Positions 1 through 6,214 of a stretch of 19,255 bases of DNA are shown here, piece by piece. The stretch is taken from contig CAMNDO010000001.1 in assembly GCA_946535455.1 (NCBI GenBank), positions 1 through 19,255 of the forward strand, written 5' to 3'. Origin of the DNA: an uncultured Caryophanales bacterium (GTDB lineage Bacteria; Bacillota_I; Bacilli_A; RF39; UBA660). A model generated the notes under the pieces. It made no database searches. It was not told the DNA's origin and was given only the letters and a program-made list of their open reading frames with translations. Made by a program: the position numbers and the translations under genes. How positions within the stretch are numbered: position 1 is the stretch's first letter; the number at the start of each line of letters is the position of its first letter.

Positions 1-5
1 ATCAT

Positions 6-34
6 TTGAAAAAAGTATTAAATTGATTTATAAT
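6..34 (+). promoter_or_regulatory. Sigma-A type promoter for the first prepilin gene
   Basis: TTGAAA at 6-11 and a perfect TATAAT at 29-34 are separated by 17 bp. The predicted transcript start near 41 gives a leader of about 17 nt to the ATG at 58. Only a weak purine-rich Shine-Dalgarno (AAGTAGG, 44-50) precedes the start. Confidence 0.7.
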
Positions 35-57
35 GTTTTTAGAAAGTAGGTTTTGAT

Positions 58-693
58 ATGAAAAATAAAGGTTTTACATTAGTAGAATTATTAACGATGT
101 TAGTGGTACTTGGTATTTTGATGTTAGTTGCAGTGCCTAATATTACAGGAATTATTGATTCTCATAAAACCAATTTAATTATTAACGATGCATCGAAAAT
201 GTTAGATAATGCAAAAGTAAAAGTGACACAAAATAAAAGTATCACCAAACCAAAAAATGGAGAGTGTGTTTCTTTTTCCTTACAATATGTGGATGATGGT
301 GAAAATATTGTGAAAGGACCAAATGAAGGAGAATATAATCGATATGAATCATTTATTTTAATGAAAAGAGAAAACACGAAATATTACTATTATATTCGTT
401 TGGTAGAAGAAAGAGAAGGAAAAACACCTTATGGAATTCATTTGAAAACAGCGAAAGATTTGGAAGACGTTTCGAATGTATCCACTGTTTCTTTAATAGG
501 ATTAGAAAAAATTCCAGAATTAGATGTGACTAGACAGTATTCCAATGATGAAGAAGGTAATAATGAGAGAAAGAGTGTGATGCAAGCACTTCTTCAAGAA
601 CAAAGAAATAAAATTGCTTCGAATATTGCAAAATTGAATGGAAATTCAGATGTGACTAGTATTTGTAATAATAGAGTTATTAATTACTATTAA
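58..693 (+). CDS. Type IV prepilin-like (pseudopilin) protein 1
   Basis: This 211-aa protein begins with a short basic leader and the class III signal motif KG|FTLVELL, the site cut and N-methylated by prepilin peptidase, with the conserved Glu at mature position 5. A hydrophobic helix follows to about residue 33. Such proteins assemble into type IV pili, competence pili or type II secretion pseudopili in the membrane. The rest is an extracellular, charged domain that I cannot place in a named subfamily. It has exactly two cysteines, C70 and C203, the second close to the C-terminus, which suggests a disulfide-closed D-loop as in many pilins. It has its own promoter, and a second prepilin gene follows 89 bp downstream. 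No ATPase, platform protein or peptidase is in view, so the machinery must be encoded elsewhere. Pilin class is firm; role (competence, adhesion or secretion) is unknown. Confidence 0.85.
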   Translation: MKNKGFTLVELLTMLVVLGILMLVAVPNITGIIDSHKTNLIINDASKMLDNAKVKVTQNKSITKPKNGECVSFSLQYVDDGENIVKGPNEGEYNRYESFILMKRENTKYYYYIRLVEEREGKTPYGIHLKTAKDLEDVSNVSTVSLIGLEKIPELDVTRQYSNDEEGNNERKSVMQALLQEQRNKIASNIAKLNGNSDVTSICNNRVINYY

Positions 694-725
694 AGTGTCA
701 AATCATGTCATTTTATGAAAAATCA

Positions 726-754
726 TTGTAAATAAATGTAGAATATGATACTAT
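726..754 (+). promoter_or_regulatory. Possible promoter for the second prepilin gene
   Basis: TTGTAA at 726-731 is 17 bp from TACTAT at 749-754 (a 4/6 match to the -10 consensus). Overlapping TATGAT hexamers at 744-749 and 752-757 make the exact -10 uncertain. No hairpin terminator is visible between the two pilin genes, so read-through from the upstream promoter is also possible. Confidence 0.35.
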
Positions 755-782
755 GATTATAGAAAATAAAGGAGAGAAAAAT

Positions 783-1370
783 ATGAAAAATCAAAAAGGA
801 TTTACTTTGATTGAATTACTTGCTGTTGTTGTTATTATGGGAATTTTGTTATTAGTGGCTATTCCGGCTGTATCTAGAACGATTGCGAATACGAGACGTG
901 ATACGTTTATGAACTTAGCAAAAGAATATGTAAACCAAGTTCGTAATGCTGTTTTAGCAGACGAATTAGATTGTGGAGATATTTCTGTTGCGGCTACGTT
1001 AACAGGAACGTATTATTTTAAAATTGATACGACAAAGTCTGAAACCAAAACAACAGACTTAATGGAGTCTGGAGGTCTTTCTTCTTGGAGTAATAGTAAT
1101 GTTACAGGATATGTTTTATGGAAAAAAACAGGAAGTGAAAATTCTACACAAACAACTTATTTCGTACAATTAGTAGATTCTGGAAATCATGGTATTTCTG
1201 CAATTACGCCAGAAGACAAAGTAACAAGAACACAAGTTTTAACAAAAATAGATAACACTGCACAAACTTATACTGCTATTCAAGGTAGTGATGCTCCTGC
1301 TGTAGCTGGTTCACCAGTTGTTGCAGAAGGAGAAGAAGTTCCAACACCAGTTCGTTGTACTTTGAAATAA
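783..1370 (+). CDS. Type IV prepilin-like (pseudopilin) protein 2
   Basis: This 195-aa protein has the prepilin signal KG|FTLIELL with Glu at mature position 5 and a hydrophobic N-terminal helix to about residue 30. An in-frame ATG lies at 753, but the ATG at 783 is preferred: AAAGGAGAG (768-776) sits 8 nt upstream, and it gives the usual six-residue leader. The globular part is rich in Thr, Ser and Val and ends in an Ala/Pro/Val-rich stretch. Its only two cysteines are C64 and C192, three residues from the end, again fitting a C-terminal disulfide loop. It uses more GCT/GTT codons than its neighbours, perhaps because it is an abundant (major) subunit; that is inference. The two pilins share the layout but little sequence beyond the N-terminal helix. 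Confidence 0.85.
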   Translation: MKNQKGFTLIELLAVVVIMGILLLVAIPAVSRTIANTRRDTFMNLAKEYVNQVRNAVLADELDCGDISVAATLTGTYYFKIDTTKSETKTTDLMESGGLSSWSNSNVTGYVLWKKTGSENSTQTTYFVQLVDSGNHGISAITPEDKVTRTQVLTKIDNTAQTYTAIQGSDAPAVAGSPVVAEGEEVPTPVRCTLK

Positions 1371-1379
1371 TAGATACTT

Positions 1380-1718
1380 ATGACAACTGATTTAAATTAT
1401 GGCGAGTTAGAACATTTTGTTCAAGCACGGATTTATTCCAATGATTTATTATTACAAAATCAATCGTTTCAAGAAGAATTACAGATTTCAAGATATGAAA
1501 TACTAGAAGAATTAAAAAAATTAGATTCCTGTGCACAAAAGAAAAAAATAGGATCTTATCCTGATCCGAATAATAACTTTTGGAGTGTTCGATTTCAAAC
1601 CAATATGGTATTGATTCGTTCTGAAAAACTACGAGATTATTTTGGGATTTCAGAAGAAAGAGTGATAGGAGAAATTAAACATCATCAGTCGAGAGTTGCG
1701 AATATGATTCGAAAATAA
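1380..1718 (+). CDS. Hypothetical protein downstream of the pilin genes
   Basis: I do not recognise this 112-aa protein. It looks soluble: there is no signal peptide or membrane segment, the sequence is charged, and it is predicted mostly helical with a Pro/Asn-rich turn around residues 61-66. The start lies 9 bp after the second pilin's stop, with a stop codon two codons upstream in frame. No Shine-Dalgarno precedes it, so translation probably depends on reinitiation after the pilin. A strong hairpin terminator follows at once, placing it as the last gene of the pilin transcript. Co-transcription suggests, but does not show, a link to pilus function or regulation. Confidence 0.6.
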   Translation: MTTDLNYGELEHFVQARIYSNDLLLQNQSFQEELQISRYEILEELKKLDSCAQKKKIGSYPDPNNNFWSVRFQTNMVLIRSEKLRDYFGISEERVIGEIKHHQSRVANMIRK

Positions 1719-1747
1719 AAACTAAAGTTTTTTACTTTAGTTTTTTT
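1717..1747 (+). terminator. Intrinsic terminator after the pilin cluster
   Basis: An 11-bp perfect stem (1717-1727 with 1735-1745) encloses a 7-nt loop and runs into seven T's ending at 1747. The left arm starts inside the TAA stop codon. The extended -10 for nfo begins two bases after the T-run. Confidence 0.8.
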
Positions 1748-1748
1748 G

Positions 1749-1757
1749 TGATATAAT
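1749..1757 (+). promoter_or_regulatory. Extended -10 promoter for nfo
   Basis: TGATATAAT: a TG dinucleotide one base before a perfect TATAAT (1752-1757). The -35 position falls in the upstream terminator's loop and right arm and is only T-rich. The predicted start near 1764 coincides with the Shine-Dalgarno GGAAGTGAT (1764-1772), giving a leader of about 12 nt. Confidence 0.65.
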
Positions 1758-1775
1758 TTTTTTGGAAGTGATGTT

Positions 1776-2657
1776 ATGTTATGGATAGGAAGTCATGTAG
1801 GATTTCAAAAAAATACGCAATTATTAGGAAGTTTAAAAGAAGCATTATCTTATGGAGAAAATACTTTCATGTTTTATACAGGTGCTCCTCAAAATACATT
1901 AAGACAATCAATCAATGATACCTTAACAGAAGAAGCTTTTTCACTGATGAAGGAGAAGGGAATGGATCCTTCTAAAGTCATTGTACATGCTCCTTATATT
2001 GTGAATTTATGTAATGAAAATAATTTTGATTTTTCGGTTTCTTTTTTAACACAAGAAGTAGAACGTGTAGGAAAATTAGGAATATCTTATATGGTTCTTC
2101 ATCCAGGAAGTCACGTAGGTTTGGGTATTGAAAAAGGAATTCAAAATATTATAGATGGATTAAATATTGTGATACAAAATACTAAGGATTTGAATGTAGT
2201 CATTTTATTAGAAACGATGGCAGGAAAAGGGAGCGAAGTGGGATCTAAATTAGAAGAAATCAAACAAATTATGGATGGCATTCATGATCAAAAACGAGTA
2301 GGAGTTTGTATCGATACTTGTCACTTACATGATGCAGGATATGATATGAGTGACTTTGATTCTTTCTTAGAAGAATTTGATTCTGTGATTGGAATTTCTA
2401 GAATCGGTTGTGTTCATGTGAATGACTCTAAAAATGATCAATCTTCTCATAAAGATAGACATGAAAATATTGGATTTGGAAAAATTGGATTTGATTCCTT
2501 ATGTAAAATTATCTATCATGAAAAATTAGAAGAGATTCCTAAAATTTTAGAAACTCCTTATGTAGAAAAAGAATATCCTCCATACTTTTATGAAATTCAA
2601 ATGATTCGAGAAAAGAAATTCGATGAAAATTTAATCGAAAAAATAAAGATGCAGTAG
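1776..2657 (+). CDS. nfo: Endonuclease IV (AP endonuclease)
   Basis: This is a 293-aa deoxyribonuclease IV that cuts DNA 5' of abasic sites and removes 3' blocking groups in base excision repair. It is an AP_endonuc_2 TIM barrel with a three-zinc site. All nine expected metal ligands are visible: H71 (VHAPY), H109 (LHPGSH), E146 (LLETMAG), D180 and H183 (CIDTCHLHDAGYD), H214 (VHVNDSK), D227 and H229 (KDRHENIG) and E259 (LETP). Length matches the family (about 280-300 aa). The ATG at 1776 is set by the Shine-Dalgarno at 1764-1772. The gene has its own promoter, and its terminator hairpin begins inside the last codons. It is convergent with a YqfT-like gene; in Bacillus nfo (yqfS) is also next to yqfT. 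Confidence 0.96.
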   Translation: MLWIGSHVGFQKNTQLLGSLKEALSYGENTFMFYTGAPQNTLRQSINDTLTEEAFSLMKEKGMDPSKVIVHAPYIVNLCNENNFDFSVSFLTQEVERVGKLGISYMVLHPGSHVGLGIEKGIQNIIDGLNIVIQNTKDLNVVILLETMAGKGSEVGSKLEEIKQIMDGIHDQKRVGVCIDTCHLHDAGYDMSDFDSFLEEFDSVIGISRIGCVHVNDSKNDQSSHKDRHENIGFGKIGFDSLCKIIYHEKLEEIPKILETPYVEKEYPPYFYEIQMIREKKFDENLIEKIKMQ

Positions 2658-2668
2658 CATCTTTTTTT
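2645..2668. terminator. Bidirectional terminator between nfo and the DUF2624-like gene
   Basis: AAAGATGC (2645-2652) pairs with GCATCTTT (2657-2664) around the loop AGTA. T's follow on the + strand and a T-rich run follows on the - strand. The nfo stop TAG (2655-2657) begins in the loop. Only 2 bp separate the end of the hairpin from the stop codon of the opposing gene. Confidence 0.75.
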
Positions 2669-2915
2669 ATAAGTATTTTTGTTTGTATTCAATATAAAGA
2701 CTTAATAATGTTTTATAAAGATTGGGAGAAATTTTTTGTTTTAACACTTGAAAAACTTCTATTTTTTCCTCTAATAAATCTTCATAATGATTTTGTATAA
2801 AGGAATATACAATATTTAATTCTTCTTTGGTATATACAATATTATTTTTTTTAGCAAAAGTTTCTAAATTTTCTTTTGTGAGATGTTTGACATAAGATTT
2901 TATCATTTCTTTCAT
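2667..2915 (-). CDS. YqfT-like small protein (DUF2624 candidate)
   Basis: An 82-aa, all-helical, charged protein without signal or membrane segment. The N-terminal half (HLTKENLETFAKKNNIVYT) resembles the DUF2624/YqfT pattern of a helix, 'LT/ITxEELLxYAK', then a short loop and 'LT'. In Bacillus yqfT also neighbours nfo. That neighbourhood plus the short motif is the basis for the call; function is unknown. The start is well supported: GAGGTG lies 6 nt upstream on the minus strand (2922-2927). It is one of two minus-strand genes here and shares a terminator with nfo. Confidence 0.6.
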   Translation of the reverse strand: MKEMIKSYVKHLTKENLETFAKKNNIVYTKEELNIVYSFIQNHYEDLLEEKIEVFQVLKQKISPNLYKTLLSLYIEYKQKYL

Positions 2916-2928
2916 TTTTTCACCTCTT

Positions 2929-2957
2929 CTTATAAAATATATGAATGAAGTTTTTAA
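2929..2957 (-). promoter_or_regulatory. Possible promoter for the DUF2624-like gene
   Basis: On the minus strand TATAAG (2934 to 2929) lies 17 bp from TTAAAA (2957 to 2952). The predicted start falls at the Shine-Dalgarno, as for the + strand promoters here. The -35 match is weak (4/6). Confidence 0.4.
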
Positions 2958-2962
2958 ATATG

Positions 2963-2971
2963 TGATAAACT
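2963..2971 (+). promoter_or_regulatory. Extended -10 promoter for the PBP gene
   Basis: TGATAAACT: TG one base before TAAACT (2966-2971, 4/6), inside the string TGTGATAAACT, which parallels TGTGATATAAT upstream of nfo. No convincing -35 is present. The start near 2978 would open the mRNA at AGGTGAAGGG (2978-2987), 13 nt from the ATG. Confidence 0.5.
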
Positions 2972-2990
2972 AGTACTAGGTGAAGGGTTC

Positions 2991-5042
2991 ATGAAGAAGA
3001 TTAATAAGAGAAAGAAAAAAGAAAACTATGAAAAAATTATCAAACATAGATGGATTCTTTTTTTGAGTGCTCTTATTTTTTTCTTTGTATTAATTTCCTT
3101 TCAAATGATTCGTGTTATGGTATTTCAAAAAGATACTTATGAGAAAGAACTTTCTAGGTTAACGTATTCTACGGTATCTTTTAGTAGTAGTCCAAGAGGA
3201 AGAATTTATGATAGGAATTATAAAGTTTTGGTAGATAATAAATCATTAAAAACCATTACATATCAAAAGAAAAAGGGAGTTAGTAATCTTCGTATGATTG
3301 AATTAGCTTCTCTTTTAACACCACATGTTACATTAGATTTTCATAAATTAACGATGAGAGCAAAAAGAGAATACTTTTTTGCGAAAGAGTATGAGTATTG
3401 TAAAACACTAGTTTCTCAAAAAGAAAAAGAAAAAGTCATTCAAAAGAAAATGACAAGAAGAGAATTAGAAGAATTAATGATAGGAAGAATCCCAGAAGAA
3501 AAATTGAATTTTTCAGAAGAAGAACAAAAAATTGCGTACTTATATTATTTAATGAATAAAGGTTACACGTATGAGGAAAAAACCATTAAGAGTAATGTGA
3601 GTGATGAAGAGTTTGCTTATGTTTCCGAAAATAATATTTTATTAGAAGGATTTCGTACCAAAATCGATTGGGAAAGGGTTTATCCTTATGGAGATTCTTT
3701 TAAGAGTATTTTAGGAACGGTTTCTACTTCTTCTCAAGGAATTCCTGCGGAAGAAAAAGAAAAATATTTAAAAAAGGGATATCAGTTAAGTGAAAGAGTG
3801 GGACTTAGTTATTTGGAAAAACAGTATGAAGAATATTTAAGAGGAGAAAAAGCTGTGTATGAAGTGGTATCTTCTCATGAATTAAAATTAGTACAAGAAG
3901 GTAGTAGAGGAAAAGATATTGTTTTGACGATTGATATTGATTTACAAAGAGAAGTGGAAAGAATTTTAGAAGAACAAATGAGAAGGGCAAAAACAGAGCC
4001 AAATACAGAGTATTATGATCATTCCAGTGTCATTATTCAAAATCCAAAAACAGGGGAAATTTTAGCAATGGCAGGAAAAAGAATTGTGAATGGAGAATTT
4101 GTAGATTTTACGCCTAGTTTATTAATTTCTCCGATTACTCCAGGAAGTATTGTGAAAGGGGCTTCTATGTTAGTGGGGTATAATACAGGGGCTGTTCATA
4201 TTGGAGAAAGAATGTTAGATGAATGTGTGAAAGTGGCAGGTGTTGCGGAAAAGTGTTCTTCTGTGAATAACTTAGGAGTGATTGATGACATCACCGCTCT
4301 TGCGAAGTCATCCAACGTTTATCAATTTAAAATTGCCATTCGTGTCAATGGACAAGAATACTTCAGAGGAATGAAGATGAATTTTAATCAAGGCGCATTT
4401 GATACCTATCGTAATATGTATCATGCTTTTGGATTGGGTGTAAAAACAGAGATTGATTTACCAGTGGAAAGTAATGGATACACTTCTAAAGATAAAGCCG
4501 CAGGAAACTTATTGGATTTTGTCATGGGACAATATGAGACATACACACCAATTCAGTTATCTCAATATATTTCGACCATTGCCAATGGGGGCGAGAGAAT
4601 AGCACCTCATTTATTAAAAGAAGTACATTCTTCTTCGGATACAGAAGAGATTGGAGAATTGGAATTTGTGGTAGAAAAGAAAGTATTAAATACCATTCCT
4701 ACCGAAGAACAATATATGAATCGTGTGAAACAAGGGTTTATCGCAGTATTAAACTCTCCTGGTGGATACGGTGTTGGTTATATGCAAGGATGGATGCGAC
4801 CTGCAGGAAAAACAGGGACTTCTCAAAGCTTTATTGATACCAATAATGATGGAAGAATTGATACAGAAACGATTACGAGTTCTTTTATTGGATATGCCCC
4901 ATATGACGATCCTAAAATGAGTATTATTGTGACTTCTCCTGATTCTTCTCATCCCAATTCTAGCACCAATTATGCTTCTTTGGTAACGTATCGTATTACA
5001 CAAGAAATTAGTAATCGATATGGAGAAATGTATGGATATTGA
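2991..5042 (+). CDS. Class B penicillin-binding protein (PBP2/FtsI-type transpeptidase)
   Basis: This 683-aa protein crosslinks peptidoglycan peptides outside the membrane. After a basic cytoplasmic tail comes one membrane helix (about 21-41), then the PBP dimerisation domain opening with SSPRGRIYDRN (66-76), and a transpeptidase domain from about residue 308. All three catalytic motifs are present: SIVK (S386, K389), SSN (440-442) and KTG (607-609). The PGSIVKG context and GLSYLEKQYEEYLRG (271-285) are typical of Gram-positive class B PBPs. I cannot tell elongasome (PBP2/MrdA) from divisome (FtsI) use; no PASTA domain is seen. After KTG lies DTNNDGRID (616-624), resembling an EF-hand calcium loop. 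The gene ends in TGA, which shows that TGA is a stop in this organism. It has its own promoter, and a small membrane protein follows. Confidence 0.93.
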   Translation: MKKINKRKKKENYEKIIKHRWILFLSALIFFFVLISFQMIRVMVFQKDTYEKELSRLTYSTVSFSSSPRGRIYDRNYKVLVDNKSLKTITYQKKKGVSNLRMIELASLLTPHVTLDFHKLTMRAKREYFFAKEYEYCKTLVSQKEKEKVIQKKMTRRELEELMIGRIPEEKLNFSEEEQKIAYLYYLMNKGYTYEEKTIKSNVSDEEFAYVSENNILLEGFRTKIDWERVYPYGDSFKSILGTVSTSSQGIPAEEKEKYLKKGYQLSERVGLSYLEKQYEEYLRGEKAVYEVVSSHELKLVQEGSRGKDIVLTIDIDLQREVERILEEQMRRAKTEPNTEYYDHSSVIIQNPKTGEILAMAGKRIVNGEFVDFTPSLLISPITPGSIVKGASMLVGYNTGAVHIGERMLDECVKVAGVAEKCSSVNNLGVIDDITALAKSSNVYQFKIAIRVNGQEYFRGMKMNFNQGAFDTYRNMYHAFGLGVKTEIDLPVESNGYTSKDKAAGNLLDFVMGQYETYTPIQLSQYISTIANGGERIAPHLLKEVHSSSDTEEIGELEFVVEKKVLNTIPTEEQYMNRVKQGFIAVLNSPGGYGVGYMQGWMRPAGKTGTSQSFIDTNNDGRIDTETITSSFIGYAPYDDPKMSIIVTSPDSSHPNSSTNYASLVTYRITQEISNRYGEMYGY

Positions 5043-5067
5043 TTCTTTTCCTATTTTGTGGTAAAAT
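5039..5067 (+). promoter_or_regulatory. Promoter overlapping the PBP stop codon
   Basis: TTGATT (5039-5044) is 17 bp from TAAAAT (5062-5067), which is preceded by TGG, making an extended -10. The -35 contains the TGA stop of the PBP gene. The start near 5074 gives a leader of about 16 nt. Confidence 0.6.
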
Positions 5068-5089
5068 ATCACTGGTTTTGGAGGATATT

Positions 5090-5287
5090 ATGAAAACAAA
5101 AAAGTATCGTATTTTGGGAATTTCTTTCTTTGTTTTTTTACTGATTTCTTTTTATGGAGAATATCAAAACTATCAAGTAAAAAAAGAAAATAGACCAGGA
5201 AAAATCTTACAAAAAATGGTAGAAGATTTTGATTTTGATGGAATCATTCAAAGAAAAGAAGAAATTACTTTGCCAAAAGGGAAATAA
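5090..5287 (+). CDS. Small single-pass membrane protein, unknown
   Basis: This 65-aa protein has a basic N-terminus, one hydrophobic helix (about 8-23) and a charged C-terminal tail with no recognisable motif. An open frame extends upstream to 5039, but the ATG at 5090 is chosen because GGAGG (5080-5084) lies 5 nt before it. It follows the PBP gene by 47 bp and appears to have its own promoter. It could be a membrane regulator of the neighbouring PBP, but nothing in the sequence proves that. I do not recognise the family. Confidence 0.6.
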   Translation: MKTKKYRILGISFFVFLLISFYGEYQNYQVKKENRPGKILQKMVEDFDFDGIIQRKEEITLPKGK

Positions 5288-5303
5288 AATAGTAGAAAAC
5301 CTT

Positions 5304-5331
5304 TTGCAAAATCCAATTTTTTTGTTATAAT
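5304..5331 (+). promoter_or_regulatory. Promoter for rpmG-efp
   Basis: TTGCAA (5304-5309) and a perfect TATAAT (5326-5331) are 16 bp apart, with an extended TG at 5323-5324. This is the strongest promoter match in the window, fitting a highly expressed translation operon. The predicted leader is about 24 nt. Confidence 0.75.
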
Positions 5332-5361
5332 ACTGATAGACGTTTAAGGAGGGATTAGGAA

Positions 5362-5526
5362 ATGGCTAAAGTAGGAAATAGACAATATAAAACTCTTGTA
5401 TGTAGTGAATGTAAAGAAGAAAACTATAGAGAACAAAAAAATGTCAAAAATACAACAGATCGTCTTGAAATGAATAAATATTGCCCAAGATGTAGAAAAC
5501 ATACTGTACACAAGGAAAAGAAATAA
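5362..5526 (+). CDS. rpmG: 50S ribosomal protein L33, zinc-binding form
   Basis: A 54-aa protein of the large ribosomal subunit. It starts [14 protein letters not shown] and ends HTVHKEKK, matching bacterial L33 in length and sequence. Two CxxC pairs (C14/C17 and C41/C44) form the zinc ribbon of the C+ type. In many Bacillota this type is replaced under zinc starvation by a paralogue without cysteines; none is in view. AAGGAGG (5346-5352) lies 9 nt before the ATG. A weak hairpin separates it from efp. Confidence 0.95.
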   Translation: MAKVGNRQYKTLVCSECKEENYREQKNVKNTTDRLEMNKYCPRCRKHTVHKEKK

Positions 5527-5548
5527 AATAAGTTTTTACTTATTTTTT
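5525..5548 (+). terminator. Weak hairpin/attenuator between rpmG and efp
   Basis: A 9-bp stem (5525-5533 with 5538-5546) with loop TTTT contains a single G-C pair, with T's at 5543-5548. It starts in the rpmG stop codon. Because efp has no visible -10 of its own, this is probably a leaky terminator that sets the rpmG:efp ratio. Confidence 0.5.
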
Positions 5549-5565
5549 AGTTTAGGAGTGAGTTT

Positions 5566-6123
5566 ATGATCAGTACAAATGATTTAAAAAATGGAATTAC
5601 GATTGAATATGAAGGAAATATTTATGTTGTTATGGAGACACAACATGTAAAACCTGGTAAAGGAGCTGCGATTGTCAAAGCAAAATTAAAAAATCTAAGA
5701 ACAGGTGCTATTTTTGAACAAACTTTTAATGCAGGTGTCAAAGTTGCGACTGCGAGAATTGAAAAACAATTCATGCAATATTTATACAATATGAGTGGTA
5801 TTTATTATTTTATGAATATGGAAACATATGAACAATTAGAAATTCCACAAAGTAATATTGGAGATCAAGCAAAATTCTTAAAAGAGAACTTAGAAGTTTA
5901 TATTACTTCTTTCCAAGGGGAAATTTTAGGAATTGATTTACCAGATAAAGTAGAATTAGTGGTAACCCATACAGAACCAGCTGTCAAAGGAAATACGACA
6001 AACAATGCATTAAAAGATGCAGAATGTGAAACTGGTTTACAAGTAAGAGTTCCTTTATTTATTGAAGAAGGGGAAACCATTATTATTTCTACTTCTGATG
6101 GAAAGTATGTATCAAGAGCTTAG
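5566..6123 (+). CDS. efp: Elongation factor P
   Basis: This 185-aa protein binds the ribosome between the P and E sites and rescues stalling at polyproline stretches. It has the usual three beta-barrel domains: KOW-like (about 1-64), a central OB domain and a C-terminal OB domain ending GKYVSRA. The tip loop HVKPGKGAA (27-35) places the modifiable lysine at K32. That is the residue carrying 5-aminopentanol in Bacillus; which modification is used here cannot be read from the window. AGGAG (5554-5558) sits 7 nt before the ATG. No separate promoter is seen, so it is likely co-transcribed with rpmG. The stop codon lies in the loop of its terminator. Confidence 0.97.
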   Translation: MISTNDLKNGITIEYEGNIYVVMETQHVKPGKGAAIVKAKLKNLRTGAIFEQTFNAGVKVATARIEKQFMQYLYNMSGIYYFMNMETYEQLEIPQSNIGDQAKFLKENLEVYITSFQGEILGIDLPDKVELVVTHTEPAVKGNTTNNALKDAECETGLQVRVPLFIEEGETIIISTSDGKYVSRA

Positions 6124-6134
6124 GCTCTTTTTTT
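6114..6134 (+). terminator. Intrinsic terminator of efp with the stop codon in the loop
   Basis: AAGAGC (6114-6119) pairs with GCTCTT (6124-6129) around loop TTAG, whose last three bases are the efp stop TAG. T's run to 6134. Confidence 0.75.
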
Positions 6135-6184
6135 ATTTAACGTAAAGTCGCTCTTTTTTGTTCGTTCTTCTTGAAAAATTGTAG

Positions 6185-6190
6185 TATAAT
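6185..6190 (+). promoter_or_regulatory. -10 element for ftsK
   Basis: A perfect TATAAT. There is no TGn extension and no clear -35 (TTCGTT at 6161-6166 is the best at 18 bp). The predicted start near 6197 gives an 18-nt leader with GGGGAAG (6204-6210) before the ATG. Confidence 0.5.
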
Positions 6191-6214
6191 ATTGTTAAGG
6201 ATAGGGGAAGAGTT

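Noticed and set aside
753..782. Upstream ATG extending the second pilin by ten residues
   Set aside because: The Shine-Dalgarno at 768-776 lies inside this extension and points to the ATG at 783; the extension also overlaps the likely -10.
694..782. Terminator between the two pilin genes
   Set aside because: Partial repeats of TCATTTT and ATCATT are present but no stem with a T-run forms.
1953..1960. GAGAAGGG, the Bacillus SpoIIIE recognition octamer
   Set aside because: I found only one copy, inside nfo. One octamer in 19 kb in a different lineage is no evidence of a polarity sequence.
5040..5042. Mycoplasma-type code (TGA = Trp) suggested by the low GC
   Set aside because: TGA ends the PBP gene at the expected length and ends the 15099 gene in an ATGA overlap with hemW. 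The tryptophan codons I read are TGG.
4749..5072. 107-aa minus-strand frame opposite the PBP gene end
   Set aside because: It overlaps the catalytic KTG region of a certain gene, has no Shine-Dalgarno or promoter, and its composition is that of an antisense frame.
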